Shown piece after piece: positions 51,117 to 59,159 of a stretch of 64,000 nucleotides of DNA (positions are counted from its first letter, which is position 1; each line of letters starts with the position of its first letter). The notes beneath the pieces were generated by a model. The model had not been told where the DNA came from. It did no database searches and worked only from the letters and a program-made list of their open reading frames with translations. The translations under genes and the position numbers were made by a program. The stretch is from Paenibacillus_V sp046244365 (GTDB lineage Bacteria; Bacillota; Bacilli; Paenibacillales; NBRC-103111), in assembly GCF_046244365.1 (NCBI RefSeq), contig NZ_CP176395.1, forward strand, positions 6,324,001 to 6,388,000, in the 5' to 3' direction.

Positions 51117-52574
51117 TTACGTCAAAATATGGCTCAGGCACGATTTCGGCTGCCGGCCCGCGACGAGCTTCCCGCCCTGGACGTAGCCTTCCTCGCGGCC
51201 CTCTAGCTCATGGATGACTTTTTCGCGCCAGCCGGCCAGCTTGGATGCGTAAGCCGGATCGGCCGCACGATTCGTTCGCTCCTGCGGATCGGCCGTCAAA
51301 TCGAACAGCTGCTCCTCGCCGGTCTGCGAGAACCAGACGTATTTCTCGCTGCCGTCCGTCGCGAAATGATTCGACAGCTTGCCGAAGCTATGCTCGCCGT
51401 GAATGTATGCGCGCCAAGGCGTCTCCTGCCCCGCGCAAAGCGGCAGCAGGCTTTGGCCGTCGACGGAAGCCGGTATTTCCGCTCCCGCCGCGTCAAGCAG
51501 CGTCGGCATAATATCGCGCAGCTCGACTACCTGATCGACCTTGCTGCCCGCTTTGAAACCGAACCTTCCCGTCGGATCGTTCACGATGAACGGTATTTTG
51601 GCGCTTCCTTCGTACGGCAGCGCTTTACGGAAATAATGATGATCGCCGATCAATTCGCCGTGATCGGACGTAAACACGATGATCGTATTGCGCAGCACGC
51701 CGTACTCGTTCAGCGCGTTGAGCAGACGGCCGATCTGTTCGTCCAGATGCGTGATCAGCGCATAATAGGCGGCGCGGGCACGATTCAGACGGCGCTTCGG
51801 GATTTTGCCGTAAATGGTCGTCGGATTGAAGGCGCCCTCTTCGGCCGCTTCCTCGTCCACCCAATCGCCGATCGGCGGATCCGGCAGCTCCAAATCCTTG
51901 TACATATCGAAATAGGCTTGCGGCGGGTCCAGCGGCGAGTGCGGCCGAACGAAGGACGACCACAGGAAGAAAGGCTTGCTCGGATCGCGCCGGCGCAGGA
52001 AATCGATCGATTGCGTTACGCACCAGTTCGTCGGATGCAGCGCCTCCGGCAAATGCCACGGACGCGTTACCGTCGAGGCGTTGCAATCGAGCCCGTTGTC
52101 CATGATGTCGAGCTCCGCGCCCGCCGTCTGCCGCAGCCAAACCAAATAATCGTCGACCTGGTCGAAATGCCCGTCGACCGTGTTGTCGTTTTTGCTCCGG
52201 TTATGATGCAGGTAGCCGTCATGCAGCACGACGTTATGGAAGCCGCACAGGTTTCGGGCCGGATACACGTGCATTTTGCCCACGCACTGCGTATGATAGC
52301 CGGCTTTAGCTAGCTCTCCGGGCAACGTATGGGCATAGTTCCAAGGCACTTTATCCTGATAACCGACCCGGCCGTGCGAACGCTGGCTCATGCCGGTAAA
52401 TATGGCCGCCCTTGCCGGAATGCAAGTCGGCGTCGCCGAGTAAGCGTTTCGGAACAGAACGCCCGAACTTGCCAGCCTGTCGAGATTCGGCGTTTCGATA
52501 ACGGGATGACCGAGCAGACTCAAGCAATCGTATCGCATTTGGTCTACCGTAATGAATAGAAGATTCGGTTTCAC
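51117..52574 (-). CDS. Formylglycine-dependent sulfatase
   Basis: 485 residues. The type I sulfatase active-site sequence TPTCIPARAAIFTG is present; the Cys must be oxidised to formylglycine. NLLFITVDQMRYD gives the metal-binding Asp pair, and FTSDHGELIGDHHYFRK the second metal site. It hydrolyses a sulfate ester, most likely on a sugar. The start chosen is GTG 52574 (31 bases after the permease); a longer in-frame ATG would overlap that gene. It lacks a signal peptide, so it acts inside the cell after uptake by the adjacent importer. The maturation enzyme is not in the window. Confidence 0.9.
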   Translation of the reverse strand: MKPNLLFITVDQMRYDCLSLLGHPVIETPNLDRLASSGVLFRNAYSATPTCIPARAAIFTGMSQRSHGRVGYQDKVPWNYAHTLPGELAKAGYHTQCVGKMHVYPARNLCGFHNVVLHDGYLHHNRSKNDNTVDGHFDQVDDYLVWLRQTAGAELDIMDNGLDCNASTVTRPWHLPEALHPTNWCVTQSIDFLRRRDPSKPFFLWSSFVRPHSPLDPPQAYFDMYKDLELPDPPIGDWVDEEAAEEGAFNPTTIYGKIPKRRLNRARAAYYALITHLDEQIGRLLNALNEYGVLRNTIIVFTSDHGELIGDHHYFRKALPYEGSAKIPFIVNDPTGRFGFKAGSKVDQVVELRDIMPTLLDAAGAEIPASVDGQSLLPLCAGQETPWRAYIHGEHSFGKLSNHFATDGSEKYVWFSQTGEEQLFDLTADPQERTNRAADPAYASKLAGWREKVIHELEGREEGYVQGGKLVAGRQPKSCLSHILT

Positions 52575-52605
52575 TGCGATTCTTTCTCTCCCTCCGTGCG
52601 CGACT

Positions 52606-53490
52606 TTACCAAAGTCCTTGACCGCCCAAGCGGCGGACAAGCCAGTTCGTGAACAGCAGCATCAGCAGGCCGACGGCCGATTTGAACAACCCTGCCGCAG
52701 CAGCCAGCGAGTACCGTCCCATCGATAGGCCGATTCGGTAAACGTACGTATCTAGTATGTCCGCTACATTGTACACCATCGGATTGTATAAAATAAACAC
52801 CTGATCGAAGCCTGCGTTCAAGATTTGACCCGTCCGCAGGATGAGGAGAATGACGATCGTCCCGGCTATGGAAGGAAGCGTGATGTACCGGATCGCCTGA
52901 AACCGGGTCGCCCCGTCGATTTTGGCGGCTTCATAGAGCTCGGGGTTGATGCCGGCGATCGCGGCCAAATAGATGATCGTCCCCCAGCCCGCTTCTTTCC
53001 AAATTTCCGATCCGACAAGCAGCGCGCGGAAGCTGGAAGGCTCCATGAGCGGAGACGAGTCGAAGCCGATGAACGACAAGATGCCCGATTTGGTCGAAAA
53101 CAAGGTGAACATGATGCCGCCGAGCACGACCCAAGACAGAAAGTGCGGGAAATAAATGATCGTTTGGATCACTCGCTTGAAGGCGCTGCCCAGCAGCTCG
53201 TTCAGCATAATCGCGAGCAGAATCGGGAACGGAAAGCCGAAAATAAGCTTATAAAAGCTGATGTATATCGTATTTTTCAGAGCCGTCCAGAAATCGTCCG
53301 CTTCGAACAGCAGCTGAAACCATTTGAGCCCCGCCCAATCGCTCGCAAAAATGCCTTTAGCCAGCTTGAAATCCTTGAAGGCGACAATGATGCCGCCCAT
53401 CGGGATATAGTGAAACAGGATGAAATAGACGAGTCCGGGTATCAGCAGGACATAGTAATACTTATAACGGTGAAACTGTCTGAGCGTCAT
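52606..53490 (-). CDS. Carbohydrate ABC permease, LplB-type
   Basis: 294 residues with six membrane helices. The inner loop IYLAAIAGINPELYEAAKIDGATRFQ is the EAA motif that docks the ATPase. LplB-like permeases usually pair with a LplC-like permease (55240-56106) and a LipoQ-like binding protein, importing oligosaccharides. ATG 53490 follows AGGAGTG at six bases. The ATPase is absent here and is probably a shared MsmK-type subunit encoded elsewhere. Confidence 0.93.
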   Translation of the reverse strand: MTLRQFHRYKYYYVLLIPGLVYFILFHYIPMGGIIVAFKDFKLAKGIFASDWAGLKWFQLLFEADDFWTALKNTIYISFYKLIFGFPFPILLAIMLNELLGSAFKRVIQTIIYFPHFLSWVVLGGIMFTLFSTKSGILSFIGFDSSPLMEPSSFRALLVGSEIWKEAGWGTIIYLAAIAGINPELYEAAKIDGATRFQAIRYITLPSIAGTIVILLILRTGQILNAGFDQVFILYNPMVYNVADILDTYVYRIGLSMGRYSLAAAAGLFKSAVGLLMLLFTNWLVRRLGGQGLW

Positions 53491-53580
53491 GATCGTCACT
53501 CCTCTCCAATCCCCGCAAAGCAACGTTTTGCCGTGTAGCGTATTCCGAGTACTTAGCGGGGAGCCCCGGTTTCCGTGACA

Positions 53581-55134
53581 TTACTTTTTCGCCTTTTTCC
53601 ATTCTTCGTTGACCTGCTCTTCGATCTTCTTGCCGCCCTGTTGATAGTATTTCGTAACGAATTCGTCGAACTTGTCGACAGGCAGATCGCCGAGCACGAT
53701 TTTGGAGAAGTATTCGAGCCATAGCTTGTTGATGTCCGGGTATTCGATTTGCGCGGAAACCGTCTTCCAGAACGGGTTCACCAGCACGAATTTGTTCGTG
53801 ATTTCCATCGCAGCGAGTCCTTCGTCGCTCATCCAGCGGCGGTCGACGACCTGGTTCATCCTGACGGGGTTCGAAAAGCCCTGCTTATACAAATCGGAAT
53901 AGGAAGCGACGAGCTGCTTGATCCGGTTTTTGTCCTTATCGTACGTGTAGTGCTCCCCTTCGATCCCGTAGGTAACAAGGTTGAAACCGCCGTTCGGGCC
54001 GTCGTTCGTCGACCAGTCGATCAATTTCGCGAGCAGCTCCGGATTTTTGGCCTTGGCCGAAATCGATTTAATGTCGCCGTAGGCGGGACCGGCTTCCGGC
54101 CATCCGTTTTTGCCTGCCGGCCCTTTAGGGGGCGTGAGCAGAGAGAAGGCGGCTGCAGGCGTCACTTTTTTGACGGAATTGATAAGCGGCTGCTTCGGAT
54201 CGACGTCGAACGCGGAGCCTTCGAAAACGCCGATTTTGGAGTTGATGATTTTCTCCTCCAGCTGCTTCTTCTCCATCAACAAAAACTCGGGGTCGATTAT
54301 GCCCTCCTTGTACCACGCATTCAGCAGCTTCAGCACTTCCTTCGTCTCCGGCAGCGTCATGCCCATTTTCAGCACGCCGTCCTTCTCGGCCCAGAAATTC
54401 GGGTAAATGCCAAAGGCGCCGAAAATGCCGGCAAAGCTCGTCGACGTATTCGACATTTTGGAGCCGCCAAGACCGAACGTATCGTTCTTCCCGTTCTTGT
54501 CGGGATCTTTGGTCGTAAACGCCTTCAGCACCTCATGCAGCTCGTCGATCGTCGCAGGCTGCTTCAAGCCGAGATTGTCCAGCCAGTCCTTGCGGACGAT
54601 GAAGCCGTTCGTATTCGGACCGTTGAACGGCTCCGGGCGATAGCCGACCGGGAAAGCGTACAGCTTGCCCTTATAGCGGAGCGCCTCGATGTCGGAAGCC
54701 TTATAGAGCTTGCTTGCGTTCGGCATGTTTTTGATCATATCGTCGAGCGGCAGCAGTAGCCCTTCGTCCGCCATCCTCGTCATCGTCGGGATATCGAGAT
54801 TGAAATAGTCCGGAAGCTCGCCGGAGGTCGCCAGCAAGTTCAGCTTGGTGAGGTATTCCTGACCGGTTGCGGGCATCGTCACGTTGAAATCGATTCCTTT
54901 AATCCCCGCCTTGTCGAGCCCCTTCAAAATCTCTTGCTTTCCCTTGCCGCCATCCGCCGGATATTCGGCTATTCCGTTGTTGCGCATAATGTTGTATGTA
55001 ATCGTCTTGCCGCCGCTGTCTTTGTTTTCGTTTGGCGAGCTTGCGCCTCCGTCTTCCGTTTTGGACGAACAGGCTACGAGACCTGCGGCTACCGTGGAAA
55101 CCAGCACCGTTTTGACAACATACGAAGCTTTCAT
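53581..55134 (-). CDS. Extracellular solute-binding lipoprotein (carbohydrate, LplA-like)
   Basis: 517 residues. Signal peptide with lipobox AAGLVACSS (Cys at about 22), then the large two-lobed binding fold of family 1 proteins with features such as NLDIPTMTRMADEGLLLPLDDMI and GFNLVTYGIEGEHYTYD. It captures a sugar outside the cell. It is encoded between the two permeases, an order seen in Paenibacillaceae. The Gln/Glu-rich linker after the lipobox is typical. Confidence 0.93.
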   Translation of the reverse strand: MKASYVVKTVLVSTVAAGLVACSSKTEDGGASSPNENKDSGGKTITYNIMRNNGIAEYPADGGKGKQEILKGLDKAGIKGIDFNVTMPATGQEYLTKLNLLATSGELPDYFNLDIPTMTRMADEGLLLPLDDMIKNMPNASKLYKASDIEALRYKGKLYAFPVGYRPEPFNGPNTNGFIVRKDWLDNLGLKQPATIDELHEVLKAFTTKDPDKNGKNDTFGLGGSKMSNTSTSFAGIFGAFGIYPNFWAEKDGVLKMGMTLPETKEVLKLLNAWYKEGIIDPEFLLMEKKQLEEKIINSKIGVFEGSAFDVDPKQPLINSVKKVTPAAAFSLLTPPKGPAGKNGWPEAGPAYGDIKSISAKAKNPELLAKLIDWSTNDGPNGGFNLVTYGIEGEHYTYDKDKNRIKQLVASYSDLYKQGFSNPVRMNQVVDRRWMSDEGLAAMEITNKFVLVNPFWKTVSAQIEYPDINKLWLEYFSKIVLGDLPVDKFDEFVTKYYQQGGKKIEEQVNEEWKKAKK

Positions 55135-55239
55135 CGTTTCATCCCCTTTATATGTGTTGTCCTATCGGAAGTGTACCATGGATTTCTGACTGGCGGCTTC
55201 CGAACGGATAAATCCAATACGAGAAAATGGAGCGTTCCG

Positions 55240-56106
55240 TTAAGACTTAACGGCACCGATCATGACGCCTTTGACGAAATATTTTTGCAGGAAGGGATAT
55301 ACGCATAGAATCGGAATCGCCGAGACGATAACCGTTGCGGCAATGACCGAATCGGTAGAAGAGGTGGTGACCTCGCCCGTCAGTCTAGCCAGCTCTTGGC
55401 CGCTGATGACGTCGCGCAGCATAACCGGCAGCGTGTATTTCGTTTTGTCGTTCAAGTAGATGACGGCAGCGAAAAAGTTGTTCCACCTCGCCACCGCTTC
55501 CCAAAGCGCGATTGTCGACAGCACCGGCATCGATAGCGGCAGGATAATGCGATAAAAAATGTAGATCGGATTCGCCCCGTCGATCATGGCCGACTCCTCC
55601 AGCTCCGCCGGCAGACTGACGAAAAAGCTGCGCATGACGAATACGTTGAACGCCGAAACGGCTCCCGGCAAAATGAGCGCCCACAACGAGTTGATCAGCC
55701 CTAAACCTTTGACGAGCAAATAGGTCGGTATCAGTCCGCCGCCAAACAGCATCGTGAATAGAATCAGGAACGTAACCGCATTTTTGCCCGGCATCTCGTT
55801 CTTAATAAGCGGATAGGCGGTTGACGCCGTGACGAGCGTGCTGATGACCGTTCCGATTAGCGTGATGAATATCGTGTTGCCGTAAGCCGTCCAAATGTAA
55901 TTGGAGCTGAGCACCGCCTTGTAAGCGCCTGCCGTAAACTCCCTCGGCCACCAGAAGAAGCCTCCGCGCATCGCCTCCTCCATCGAACTGAACGATAGCG
56001 ACATTTCGTGCCACATCGGATACAGCGTCAGCATGGTGAAGGCAAGCAGAAGCGCGCCATTCGTCCATTGAAACAATCTGCTTCCCAGCGTCAGCTTGCC
56101 ATACAT
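55240..56106 (-). CDS. Carbohydrate ABC permease, LplC/YtcP-type
   Basis: 288 residues with six membrane helices. ELEESAMIDGANPIYIFYRIILPL is the EAA motif. It is the first gene of the operon; AAGGAGGG precedes the ATG at 56106. A perfect inverted repeat CCGTTAAG-A-CTTAACGG (55237-55253) straddles its stop codon, a possible mRNA stability or partial termination element before the binding-protein gene. With the LplB-type permease it forms the importer channel. Confidence 0.93.
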   Translation of the reverse strand: MYGKLTLGSRLFQWTNGALLLAFTMLTLYPMWHEMSLSFSSMEEAMRGGFFWWPREFTAGAYKAVLSSNYIWTAYGNTIFITLIGTVISTLVTASTAYPLIKNEMPGKNAVTFLILFTMLFGGGLIPTYLLVKGLGLINSLWALILPGAVSAFNVFVMRSFFVSLPAELEESAMIDGANPIYIFYRIILPLSMPVLSTIALWEAVARWNNFFAAVIYLNDKTKYTLPVMLRDVISGQELARLTGEVTTSSTDSVIAATVIVSAIPILCVYPFLQKYFVKGVMIGAVKS

Positions 56107-56453
56107 CGTTCACCCTCCTTTTGTCTTTTACTTTGGTCAATCGATACGCTCGCCGAGCCGTCCAGCCCGCCGCAGTCGTTTCGCGTAAACCGTGCAGCTA
56201 CCTGCGTTTTTCTAGGATCGGATCGGCTCCGCTCCCGGAATGAGCGATTGATGAATACGCTCTCATTATGGTTCGGAACGCGGCCGTTCAGCAAGGTGGA
56301 CTATTTGCTTTCGTGTGAAAAAACAGCATACGGACAAGCTTTAAGACAGAAATTTAACATTGCGGATGCTTTTTGCACATGAATGATGGCATGCATTCCT
56401 TTAAGGCAACAAAGCAATACTGCATAACAGCGATTTTGCGTTAATGTAAGTTA
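56107..56453. other. Intergenic region upstream of the importer operon
   Basis: About 350 bases between two divergent units. No frame with a ribosome binding site is seen and no clear sigma-A promoter for the importer could be fixed by eye. Confidence 0.5.
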
Positions 56454-56482
56454 TTGTAAATTGCTTCGCGATGCTCTATAAT
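56454..56482 (+). promoter_or_regulatory. Promoter of the T-box/aroF unit
   Basis: TTGTAA (56454-56459) and TATAAT (56477-56482) with exactly 17 bases between; transcription would start near 56489 and give a ~490-base leader. Confidence 0.75.
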
Positions 56483-56596
56483 TCATTACAATTTAACCCT
56501 GCAGCGTAATTGTATTGCTTGGCCAAGCGACGCCGCATTGGGGCGAAATTGCTTTATTCCATTCACGCAAGCCTTGCTTGCTTCATACATGCCCAC

Positions 56597-56946
56597 GACG
56601 ATGAAAGAGAAAAGTACGCCGAGATGTCCTTGACAGGGACGGTGCGCCGGAGACTGAGAGCGCCCGAAAGGAAACAACGGCCGAAGTTCGCTCCCGAGTC
56701 GATGCTTGAACGGTTCTCCGGCTTTTGGCTTCGGAGACCAGTAGAGTGATCCGGCCGCACGCCGTTACCGTGCTTAAGCGAGAAACGATGTCCGATTGCG
56801 CCGAATGCGCGCGGTCGCCTGCGTCCTTCCGGATTCGTAACAAGACTTTGTCTTGAACGATCAGCCGGTATCAAACACAGGAACGCGTTTCTAATAAGGG
56901 TGGTACCACGGTTCCCCGTCCCTTGCGGATGGGGGCCTTTTTGCAT
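56597..56946 (+). ncRNA. T-box riboswitch upstream of aroF, probable Phe (UUC) specifier
   Basis: The T-box sequence AGGGTGGTACCACG is at 56899-56912, followed by a terminator (CCCCGTCC...GGATGGGG and TTTTT, ending about 56942). Stem I begins near 56597 with AGTA of the loop-E motif; the opposite GAA at 56683 is followed by G and then TTC at 56687-56689, which I read as the specifier triplet, a phenylalanine codon. Uncharged tRNA-Phe would prevent termination. Specifier choice needs a proper fold; Tyr or Trp are alternatives in related genes. Confidence 0.85.
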
Positions 56947-56982
56947 TAATAATCACTTATACGAAAAAGGAGTGGAACAACG

Positions 56983-58062
56983 ATGGGGAACAAGGAATTG
57001 GAAGAGCTTCGCGCTCAAATCGACGAGATTAATGAGAAGCTGCTGGCGTTGATCGGCAAACGGGGGTACATTTCCCAGGAAATCGCTAAGGCTAAAGACA
57101 TGCAAGGGCTGCCCAAATTCGATCCGGTCCGCGAACGCGAGATGCTGGATAAGCTGGCCGCCTTGAATGAAGGCCCGTTCGATGAAGCGACGATTCGTCA
57201 TCTGTTCAAGCAATTGTTCAAGGCATCGCTCGACCTGCAGCAAAGCGATAAGAAGAAGCATCTGCTCGTTAGCCGCAAGAAGCAGTCGGATGACACCATC
57301 GTAACGGCCAAAGGAGTGGCGGTTGGCGGAGGTGCGCATCTGATGGTGGCGGGGCCCTGCTCGGTGGAAAGCTATGAGCAAACGCGCGCGGTTGCAGCAG
57401 CCTTGAAAGCCGCTGGGGTGAAAGTCATGCGCGGCGGCGCCTTCAAGCCCCGTACATCTCCTTACGATTTTCAGGGACTCGGCATCGAGGGCCTAAAAAT
57501 TTTGAAGGAGGTCGCGGACGAATTCGGACTCGTCACGATCAGCGAAATCGTCAATCCGGCGCACATCGAAGTTGCGCAACAGTATATCGATGTCATCCAG
57601 ATCGGCGCCCGCAATATGCAAAATTTCGAACTGCTAAAGGCGGCCGGCGAAGCTACGATTCCTGTCTTACTGAAGCGCGGCATCGCAGCGACGATGGACG
57701 AATTTTTGCTGGCGGCGGAATATATCGTCTCCCGCGGCAACGGCCAAGTGATGCTGATCGAGCGGGGGATCCGCACCTACGAGAAATGGACGCGCAACAC
57801 GCTCGACATTTCGGCGGTGCCGATCCTGAAGCAGGAGTCGCATCTGCCTGTGCTCGTCGACGTGAGCCATTCGACAGGCCGAAAGGACATCGTGCTTCCT
57901 TGCGCCAAAGCCGCTCTCGCCGCCGGCGCCGACGGCATCATGATCGAAGCCCATCCCGATCCGGCTACCGCGCTTTCCGACGCGGATCAGCAGCTAACGC
58001 TTGAGCAGTTCGATGCTTTTTACACGCAGCTGAAGGCTTCTGGATTGTTCCGCGAGGCTTGA
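56983..58062 (+). CDS. aroF: Bifunctional chorismate mutase/DAHP synthase
   Basis: 359 residues. An AroQ-type chorismate mutase at residues 1-85 (ELEELRAQIDEINEKLLALI, ISQEIAKAK) is fused to a type I-beta 3-deoxy-7-phosphoheptulonate synthase (VAGPCSVESYEQ, GGAFKPRTSPYDFQG, VLVDVSHSTGRKD). It commits erythrose-4-phosphate and PEP to aromatic amino acid synthesis; in such fusions the mutase domain lets prephenate or chorismate inhibit the synthase. AGGAG lies ten bases before ATG 56983. Regulated by the T-box upstream. Confidence 0.97.
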   Translation: MGNKELEELRAQIDEINEKLLALIGKRGYISQEIAKAKDMQGLPKFDPVREREMLDKLAALNEGPFDEATIRHLFKQLFKASLDLQQSDKKKHLLVSRKKQSDDTIVTAKGVAVGGGAHLMVAGPCSVESYEQTRAVAAALKAAGVKVMRGGAFKPRTSPYDFQGLGIEGLKILKEVADEFGLVTISEIVNPAHIEVAQQYIDVIQIGARNMQNFELLKAAGEATIPVLLKRGIAATMDEFLLAAEYIVSRGNGQVMLIERGIRTYEKWTRNTLDISAVPILKQESHLPVLVDVSHSTGRKDIVLPCAKAALAAGADGIMIEAHPDPATALSDADQQLTLEQFDAFYTQLKASGLFREA

Positions 58063-58087
58063 GGGGCGAAGGAATCCGTTCAAGATG

Positions 58088-58640
58088 GTGAGTTGGACGT
58101 TGCTGGAGCGGAAGTGCGGGATGTTGCTTGGAGAAGTGCGATGTTACTGGTGTAGTGCGACGTTGCTGGGGAGTGCGACGTTGGTGGCGTAGTGCGAAGT
58201 TGCTGGGGAATGCGACAATTCTGACGAAGTGCGACGTTGCTGGGGAGTGCGACATTTCTGGCGTTGTGCGATGTTGCTGGGGAGTGCGACATTTCGTGCC
58301 ACGTTTCTGGGGAGTGCACGTTTCTGGCGTAGTGCGACGTTGCTGGGGAGTGCGACGTTTCTGGGGAGTGCGACGTTGCTGGGGAGTGCGACATTTCTGG
58401 TGTAGTGCGATGTTGCTGGGAATGCGACTTTTCTATCGTAGTGCGACGTTTCTGGGGAGTGCGACATTTCTGACGTAGTGCGACGTTGCTGGCGTTGTGC
58501 GATGTTGCTGGGGAGTGCGACGTTGCTGGGGAATGCGACATTTCTCGAAGTACGATGTTACTGGGGAGTGCGACGTTTCTATCGTAGCGCGACTTTTCTG
58601 GGGAGTGCGACGTTTCTGCGTAGTGCGACGTTGCTGAATG
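58088..58640. repeat. Degenerate tandem array of about 29 units of 18-19 bp
   Basis: The unit is AGTGCGAC(G/A)TT(G/T)CTGG(G/C)G(T). Units ending GGGG (18 bp) and units ending GGCGT or similar (19 bp) often alternate, giving a ~37-bp higher-order period. About 29 copies can be read by eye, with the edges more divergent than the middle. It begins 26 bases after the aroF stop. There are no unique spacers and the open frames through it are long repeats in all readings, so I see it as non-coding. Function unknown. Confidence 0.85.
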
Positions 58641-58647
58641 GCGCGGA

Positions 58648-58852
58648 TAGTGAACTTTGCTTCACTAATAGTGAAGCAAAGTTCACTATATTTCTGCCTT
58701 TGACCCCCTTTTGCTCCAATAGTGAATCAAACGAGACTATTTGGCTCTAAAGTTCATTATTAGTGAACTTTTCTTCACTAAACTGCTTTGAGAGCTCTTC
58801 AGATGGGTATTTAGTGAAGTTAGATTCACTAATTGTGAACTTGTCTTCACTA
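58648..58852. repeat. Palindromic 20-mer family including a 41-bp perfect palindrome
   Basis: Six 20-base elements of the form TAGTGAA-n6-TTCACTA (some with mismatches) at 58648, 58669, 58720, 58761, 58812 and 58833. The first two are exact reverse complements with one base between them, so 58648-58688 is a 41-base perfect palindrome able to form a long hairpin. The family is unrelated to the array before it. Confidence 0.8.
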
Positions 58853-58878
58853 TATTCTTCCTTCAGCTCGATAATGAG

Positions 58879-58929
58879 AAAAGGCTGATCCAAAGCCAAA
58901 AAATCCGCTTTGGGATCAGCCTTTTTTTT
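58879..58929 (+). terminator. Terminator of the aroF transcript
   Basis: AAAAGGCTGATCCAAAGC...GCTTTGGGATCAGCCTTTTTTTT, a long stem with a T run of eight. The transcript would run through both repeat arrays before stopping. Confidence 0.88.
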
Positions 58930-59002
58930 ACCTAATGGTGTTTTATCTTTGAAACTTACTCTTACTCGTCCACTATCTTCATAATCCTTCAACCTGAGAT
59001 TG

Positions 59003-59104
59003 CTTCCATGGCTTCATTACATTCCATAACGCTTATCCTAAACGTTAAGACTACTTCCATGGTTCCATTATTTCCCGAATGCTCATCCCAGTTAAGCTAC
59101 GCAG
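59003..59104. repeat. Diverged ~51-bp tandem duplication
   Basis: CTTCCATGG-CTTCATTA-...-GCTTATCC-...-GTTAAG at 59003-59053 corresponds to CTTCCATGG-TTCCATTA-...-GCTCATCC-...-GTTAAG at 59054-59104. Confidence 0.55.
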
Positions 59105-59159
59105 GCCGCTACCCATTCAACGCCTCATCAGGCGTCTATCTCAGCTAGCACGGTGGCGA

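Noticed and set aside
51210..52313. 367-residue plus-strand frame opposite the sulfatase
   Set aside because: It is an antisense shadow of the sulfatase, which carries all family motifs; composition is Arg-rich as expected for a shadow.
53749..54759. 336-residue plus-strand frame opposite the binding protein
   Set aside because: Antisense shadow of a clear solute-binding lipoprotein; no start signal and Arg/His-rich composition.
58080..58541. Repetitive minus-strand frames (SHSPATSH-type peptides) through the tandem array
   Set aside because: Three overlapping frames all look open because of the repeat; none has a start with a binding site and aroF transcription runs the other way.
58088..58640. 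CRISPR array
   Set aside because: Units are 18-19 bp, directly contiguous and have no unique spacers; no cas gene is present.
58747..58992. 81-residue minus-strand frame over the second repeat family
   Set aside because: It crosses the strong terminator hairpin, is built from the palindromic repeats and has no ribosome binding site.
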